A DNA stretch of 64,000 bases from Monarcha castaneiventris obscurior (Eukaryota > Chordata > Aves > Passeriformes > Monarchidae). Shown one piece after another: positions 60,701-64,000 of the stretch. A program made the position numbers and the translations under genes. The notes beneath the pieces were generated by a model. The model did no database searches, had not been told where the DNA came from, and was given only the letters and a program-made list of their open reading frames with translations. The stretch lies in contig JAMPIT010000230.1 in assembly GCA_026261815.1 (NCBI GenBank), positions 43,484,501 through 43,548,500 on the forward strand, written 5' to 3'. The stretch's first letter is position 1; the number at the start of each line of letters is the position of its first letter.

Positions 60701-61267
60701 GTGTGCTGTCACTTTCCAGGTATGATTGAACATGGTCTCAGTGACTGCTCACAGTACAGACCAAGAAAGAGCACATCAGAGGATGCCAGCTTGCAGGAAA
60801 ATACACCACAGTTAGATGACTATGCTTCTGTGTCTGCTGCTGATGCTTCAAATGCAAACTTAGGAATGGGAAAGGGAGACAGGAAGATGGCAGGAAATAA
60901 TTCACTGGAAGGTCAAAAAGCGAACGTGCCTTTCTCCCAGCCAGAGAAGACTTGCAATGGAGCTCAGCCCTCCAATGGCACTGTGCAGCACTTGAAAGTT
61001 CCTTCCCGTGCTTCTCCAGCATCCTCAGAGAGTGACTGGGAGACCCTGGATCCCAGCGTTCTGGAGGAGTCGAGTTTGAAAGAAGGAGAACGTGAGAATC
61101 CGGCATCAGAACAGGCGGAAAACCTTCGGAGCAAAGGCGGGAGCTCTGAAGGCCTTCCCATCACTGTGCAGCCCCAGGCAAACACAGGGCACACGGTGCT
61201 TGTTCAGGGACTGGTGTCTGGCTTGGAAGAGGACCAGTATGGGATGCCACTGGCTATTTTTACAAAG
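33262..61267 (+). CDS. AVL9: AVL9 DENN-domain cell migration-associated protein, coding exons 1-10 (3' part off the right edge)
   Basis: Exons 33262-33327, 48843-48963, 51038-51123, 53327-53398, 54199-54288, 54663-54729, 55366-55406, 56539-56577, 60043-60112 and 60720-61267 splice to exactly 400 codons. The product matches AVL9: GPVLHIVVVGFHHKKGCQ at the N-terminus, LPEEWKYLPFLALPDGAHNY, CYRQIEAKALKVRQADITRE, then LLQAKLQLITHAYFEEKDF. These belong to the DENN region of the AVL9 family; in yeast Avl9 acts in late exocytic transport, and human AVL9 is linked to cell migration and polarity. DENN proteins commonly act on Rab GTPases, but the AVL9 partner is not shown here. As I recall it, human AVL9 has about 648 residues, so roughly 250 lie right of the window. 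The N-terminus before GPVLH appears shorter than in human. All introns are GT-AG; intron 1 is 15.5 kb. Confidence 0.97.
34983..35260 (+). mobile_element. Possible eroded LINE-type reverse transcriptase fragment
   Basis: Phrases such as AGCCTAATGAGTTTGACATC and AGATCATGCCTGACTGACC resemble the region coding for RPVSLTS and the 'clTnL' stretch of CR1-like reverse transcriptases. The frame is destroyed and the family cannot be named from sight. This is a weak call. Confidence 0.35.
36058..36212 (-). mobile_element. CR1 LINE internal fragment (ORF2 region)
   Basis: GACCTGCTGGCCACATTCC, TTTTGATGCAGCCCAGGATG, TTGGCTTTCTGGGC and ACATTGCTGGCTCATGTTGA match the complement of CR1 ORF2 just upstream of its 3' end. 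The 3' terminus itself is absent, so the copy is broken on both sides. Confidence 0.88.
42410..42535. repeat. AT-rich simple tract in AVL9 intron 1
   Basis: Irregular runs of TATGTATG, ATATAT and TTATACAT-type motifs. It is a decayed simple-sequence tract without a clean unit. Confidence 0.6.
46620..47643. mobile_element. LTR-like repeat (probable solo LTR of an endogenous retrovirus) in AVL9 intron 1
   Basis: A roughly 1-kb GC-richer block sits in AT-rich intron with abrupt borders. It ends GTCAACCCACCATAACA, so read on the minus strand it starts TGTTATGGTGGG, with the TG...CA style of an LTR. The inner part has loosely repeated phrases (GGAGCAG..., AGGGACCCACACTGCAGC, GAAGAACTGCAGCC). TATAAAGTTAA occurs near 47359 and 47456. 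Similar blocks are widespread in bird genomes. No gag, pol or env coding sequence adjoins it, so nothing beyond an LTR is present. I could not find target-site duplications or fix the orientation. Confidence 0.6.
48843..48963 (+). CDS. AVL9: AVL9 coding exon 2 (residues 23-62, splits codon 63)
   Basis: Acceptor TTGTTTAG|GTTGAA and donor CAGGAAG|GTAAGA. It encodes VEFSYPPL, GEGHDSHSLPEEWKYLPFLA and LPDGAHNYQE, almost identical to human. Confidence 0.96.
48964..51037. other. AVL9 intron 2, no gene
   Basis: Plain AT-rich intron with a short GT-rich tract (about 50371-50396) and poly-T runs (for example near 49587). No exon or recognised repeat is seen. Confidence 0.5.
51038..51123 (+). CDS. AVL9: AVL9 coding exon 3 (residues 63-91)
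   Basis: Acceptor TTTTTCTAG|ATACTG and donor GCAAAG|GTAACT. It encodes TVFFHLPPR and YGVSCYRQIEAK. The middle (CGDRTTV) is the only part differing much from human. Confidence 0.96.
51124..53326. other. AVL9 intron 3
   Basis: AT-rich intron. The only recognised content is the rearranged CR1 at 52702-53160. Confidence 0.5.
52702..53160 (-). mobile_element. Internally deleted or composite CR1 LINE (3' tail joined to endonuclease region)
   Basis: 52702-52862 is a CR1 3' tail on the complement (GGAAGGGACCTCAAAGATCA, CCAGGGATGGGGCATCCACA). From about 52875 the minus strand instead reads an AP-endonuclease part of CR1 ORF2: pieces LWVKIKDSTDKGHLAGVYYK, LPDQGEPDDKAFLLQLQEAL, and EEFNHVDVG where active elements have GDFNHPD. 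The whole reverse-transcriptase segment between the two is missing. Dead copy. Confidence 0.82.
53327..53398 (+). CDS. AVL9: AVL9 coding exon 4 (residues 92-115)
   Basis: Acceptor TATTTCTTAG|GCATTA and donor CAGCTG|GTAAGA. It encodes ALKVRQADITRETVQKSVCV, conserved with human. Confidence 0.96.
53708..53735 (-). mobile_element. Very short CR1 tail remnant in AVL9 intron 4
   Basis: GTTGGAAGGGGCCTCAAAGA followed by TCATCTAG matches the conserved CR1 3' region on the complement. Only about 28 bp remain, so this rests on the motif alone. Confidence 0.6.
54199..54288 (+). CDS. AVL9: AVL9 coding exon 5 (residues 116-145)
   Basis: Acceptor TTCTTCCAAG|CCTTTG and donor CTAAAG|GTAATT. It encodes PLYGLLQAKLQLITHAYFEE and KDFSQISILK, identical to human as far as I can tell. 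Confidence 0.97.
54663..54729 (+). CDS. AVL9: AVL9 coding exon 6 (residues 146-167, splits codon 168)
   Basis: Acceptor ACTTTTACAG|GAACTT and donor ATCTTG|GTAAGT. It encodes ELYDHMNSSLGNTSLEGSQV and YL. Confidence 0.96.
55366..55406 (+). CDS. AVL9: AVL9 coding exon 7 (residues 168-181)
   Basis: A 41-bp exon with acceptor GGTGTCTCAG|GTCTG and donor CACAAG|GTAGGC. It encodes GLSPRDLVLHFRHK, which matches human exactly. Confidence 0.95.
56539..56577 (+). CDS. AVL9: AVL9 coding exon 8 (residues 182-194)
   Basis: A 39-bp exon with acceptor TTTTTTCAG|GTCTTG and donor AAAAAG|GTAATG. It encodes VLILFKLILLEKK, a conserved hydrophobic strand or helix of the DENN fold. Confidence 0.95.
56578..60042. 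other. AVL9 intron 8, 3.5 kb
   Basis: AT-rich intron, no exon recognised. It holds an AT microsatellite near 59776-59800 (GTGTGTATATATATATATAA). Confidence 0.5.
59776..59815. repeat. Short (TG)n(TA)n microsatellite
   Basis: TGTGTGTATATATATATATA then degenerate ATATTACAAATATTA. It is short and imperfect. Confidence 0.7.
60043..60112 (+). CDS. AVL9: AVL9 coding exon 9 (residues 195-217, splits codon 218)
   Basis: Acceptor CTGCCACCAG|GTGCTG and donor TTTCCTG|GTAAGA. It encodes VLFYISPVNRLVGALMTVLS and LFP, differing from human by K to R. Confidence 0.96.
60720..61267 (+). CDS. AVL9: AVL9 coding exon 10 (residues 218-400); last exon in the window
   Basis: Acceptor ACTTTCCAG|GTATGA and donor ACAAAG|GTAAGC. 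It opens with the conserved MIEHGLSDCSQYRPRKS, then about 100 residues of poorly conserved polar sequence (likely a disordered linker), then conserved SSESDWETLDPSVLEE and SGLEEDQYGMPLAIFTK. The linker is the fastest-changing part of the gene here. Confidence 0.96.
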
Positions 61268-64000
61268 GTAAGCATGTTCTTTGTGGTACCTGGTAGCTCA
61301 TAAAGACTTTTCCTTTTCTCAGAAGTGGCTAATAATTTTGGTTACTGAACTCCAGGTGGGCAGTAGGGTACTACAAAACATGTAAGTATGGTCCCTCCTA
61401 GGTGGGTGGTGGGAAGGCCTGAGAGGGTTGTGCCCATGCATATTTGCATTCCACTTTCATACCTATACTTTAATACTATTTGCAATTTTTTTGCAATTTT
61501 ACGTGGTGATAATCTGCAGCCCCACTGTGGTTAATAAATTGTATGTAGCAGAAACTACAGTTTCCTTTTACTCTGAGGAATCAGTGATCTAACCTATATA
61601 GGGCAAGATCAGAGTACTTCAGAAGCCTTTTAGATACCTTAATGTAAACAAAGATTCTGAAATCTCTACCTTTGCTGACACCTAGGCCTATGTTTTCCTC
61701 TTCTATCTCTGTATGTATTTTAAATGTATATATGCACAAAATGTGTATATAAATGCATATATACATATATACAGACACACAAAAAATAAGATAAAATTTC
61801 ACTCTTCTGTCCATGATAACTCTTTCTGTTTGTCTGTGTCTGTTTCTGTGTGCATGGTGCTGAGCTGCTGAACTTTAAGCTTGCACTGATACCTAACTGA
61901 GCTCCAGGTACTCCAGAATCTCTAATGACTCTGATAGGCATAGTCAGGTAACAAGCAATAGGCCAGGTAAATAGGGCTGGTTAGTAGGGCTAGTTTCCCA
62001 TAAAAAACGGGTAAAATGCATTCCTTTTAAAGACACTGCTATCAATAAAAGAAATTATACACTACCTTTCACTGTTTTGTTTTTAATGTAATAAACTTTG
62101 TAGTGAACATTTGCCCATAGTAGGAAAAGATTCAGATTTATTTCCTCAAGCTGGTGATGTTCAAAGTGCTTTTTCTTCCTTTGCAGGGGTTTATTTGCAT
62201 TTCCTTGCAGAATATTGTGTTTTATGATTGTGTTTAAGCTTCTCACTGTAGCTTTCATTGGAGATAGTACACTGTGTGGGCCCAAGTGAGCAGCTCAAAT
62301 GTCATTGCCCTGTATTGCCTCATGTCACCATTAGAAATGCTGTTTCAACAAAGATCTGAGTCTGGTGTTTGTCCTTATGATCTGTCTAATGTTAACTATA
62401 GCCTGTAAATTGTATTCAGTCTTGTTCTTTGAAAATACTAGATGGAAAGCAAGAATAAAATAATTGATAAGGGGACCTCCAAGTGCAAAGTTTTGTTTGT
62501 TGCTAAGCTCATCAAATGGAAAAGAATTTTATGGAAGCTGACAGTTTCTACATGTTTACCTTCTGTTCTACAAAGGCACTTTTCACTTGAGTTCATCCAA
62601 TGTAATTAAAGCAGAATAGGCTTTACATGTCTGCGTTAGCAGAAAAATCTGATTCAAAGTTACAGTTTTAACCACTTACTGGAAAGTTTGCATCTCTTTT
62701 AGAGCTCTTAACTCAGGATTGTTTTATGCCATGCCATGGAAAGACTAATAAATCTGACAAATTTGAATGGGAGGAGGTTTTGCCAGGTGGCATACTACAT
62801 TATCCAGGTACACCTGAGTATAAGGGAAAACAGCTTGTGATACTTGTTTCTTTAGTACCAGTTCTGTAGGATCTAATAGTCATTTCATTTGCACTCTTTT
62901 AAAAAAGAATGGAGCATGTTCATGGAAATAGAAGTTGTTATACTTACAAATGTGCACTTGGAAACTGACATTTGATACTTTAAATAGTGAAAGATTTCCC
63001 AGACTTTGCTACTTTAGATACAGTAATTAAACCTTCCTTTTCGTGCTTCTTAAGCTGTATTTTTTGAAAACTTTGCATTTTAGGTTTGTGATTCCTTTCA
63101 AAGCACTGTTGTTCCTTTGACACAGGCTGTTTGTTTTCAACTGATAAGTGCTTGTCATCTCTAAGGCCATCTCTGTGTCTAATACAACAAAAGGGAGTAG
63201 TTATGCTCCTTTCTTCCATATGTTTCCAATTACCACGAACTGGGTGATTACATTAGCCGTAGTGAATAAATTGCTTTGGGCTTTATGCAGCTGAACAGCT
63301 GGAATTAGATGTCAGGGGTGTGTTGATCCTATATTTGAAAAGAATTTTACCTGTATCTGCCTCTCAATAATCCCTCAATGACTAGCTCAAAGCCTTTTTC
63401 AAAATGTTTTGGGTTTTTTTTTTAAATTGGAGTGTTGGATACTAGATGAACTTACAACCCTGAAGTGGCTAAAAAGCACAGTGTGTTGCTTTCTGTCCTG
63501 CTTCTTCTTAAAGCAAGCTTGCTTATGCTTATCAAAAATTGATTGCTATCTCTGGTGTCTGGAAATCTCCACCCCCAAAATGTGGATAGCTGTCTGTAGC
63601 TTTCCTGCATTTCGTGCCTCACAACTGAAGACATCGTGTGCACAACTGGAGAGATGAATCCTTACCTCCACTGACTTCTTGTCTCTGAACGGACCTGAGG
63701 CCTCAGTCTTGTTGCTTATTATTGCTCTTACACTGCTTATTCTGTTGCCTTACAAAGACATTTAATTCTCATCTTTTGCTTTGGATTTCAGTTTCAGGCC
63801 TGAGACTGAAAAGCAACACAATCTCTTGAAAAATTTAATTCATGTGGAATCCAGTGGCTTCGCTTCGCAAATGTCAAGTAGCAAAACAACAGATGATTGT
63901 GACTGAAACTGTAATAACCAAGGTTCATTCTGGGTGAAATGTGCTGGCTTTTATTAGGAAAACCTCTGAATACGGACACTTGTTTTTAATGTTATTTCTC
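61268..64000. other. AVL9 intron 10, continues off the right edge
   Basis: No exon matching the next part of AVL9 (family sequence begins GYLCLPYM) is found, so the next exon should lie right of 64000. A decayed TATATA/TGCATA simple tract lies at about 61715-61790. Open frames here are chance. Confidence 0.55.

Noticed and set aside
62187..62230. Candidate AVL9 exon 11 after CTTTGCAG at 62186
   Set aside because: In the required phase it reads GVYLHFLAEYCVL and then a stop. It does not match the family continuation (GYLCLPYM...).
1..64000. Search for CRISPR arrays, tRNA or rRNA genes, bacterial operons or phage modules
   Set aside because: None is visible. The only regular array is the intronic minisatellite, which has no spacers. 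All genes are spliced vertebrate genes.

Overview
This window is vertebrate nuclear DNA, almost certainly from a bird. Three intron-rich genes are read from spliced exons with GT-AG borders, and the interspersed repeats are dominated by CR1 LINE tails, most of them ending in the repeated TCATAGAAT terminus typical of avian CR1. There is no bacterial, plasmid or phage organisation and no operon, CRISPR array or insertion sequence.

Layout. Positions 137-10539 (minus strand) hold the first nine coding exons of SLC6A20, the Na+/Cl- coupled imino-acid (proline) transporter; its last exons lie beyond the left edge. Positions 17886-27365 (minus strand) hold a complete ten-exon LZTFL1, a coiled-coil regulator of BBSome and ciliary trafficking, encoding 297 residues with its start codon alone in exon 1 under a CpG island. 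Positions 33262-61267 (plus strand) hold the first ten coding exons (400 residues) of AVL9, a DENN-domain protein of the late secretory pathway; the rest lies beyond the right edge. LZTFL1 and AVL9 are divergent, about 5.9 kb apart start to start, each with its own CpG-rich promoter region. The remaining sequence is intron and intergenic DNA with CR1 fragments, one probable LTR-type repeat in AVL9 intron 1 and a 39-bp minisatellite in SLC6A20 intron 3.

The genes are not a pathway. SLC6A20 and LZTFL1 are neighbours in the same relative orientation in human (3p21.31), whereas AVL9 lies elsewhere in human (7p14), so the LZTFL1-AVL9 junction marks a chromosomal rearrangement between the bird and human lineages. 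No new biological system was found. The most interesting local oddity is the minisatellite whose repeat unit contains the intronic half of an SLC6A20 5' splice site and which stays open in the reading frame of the preceding exon.
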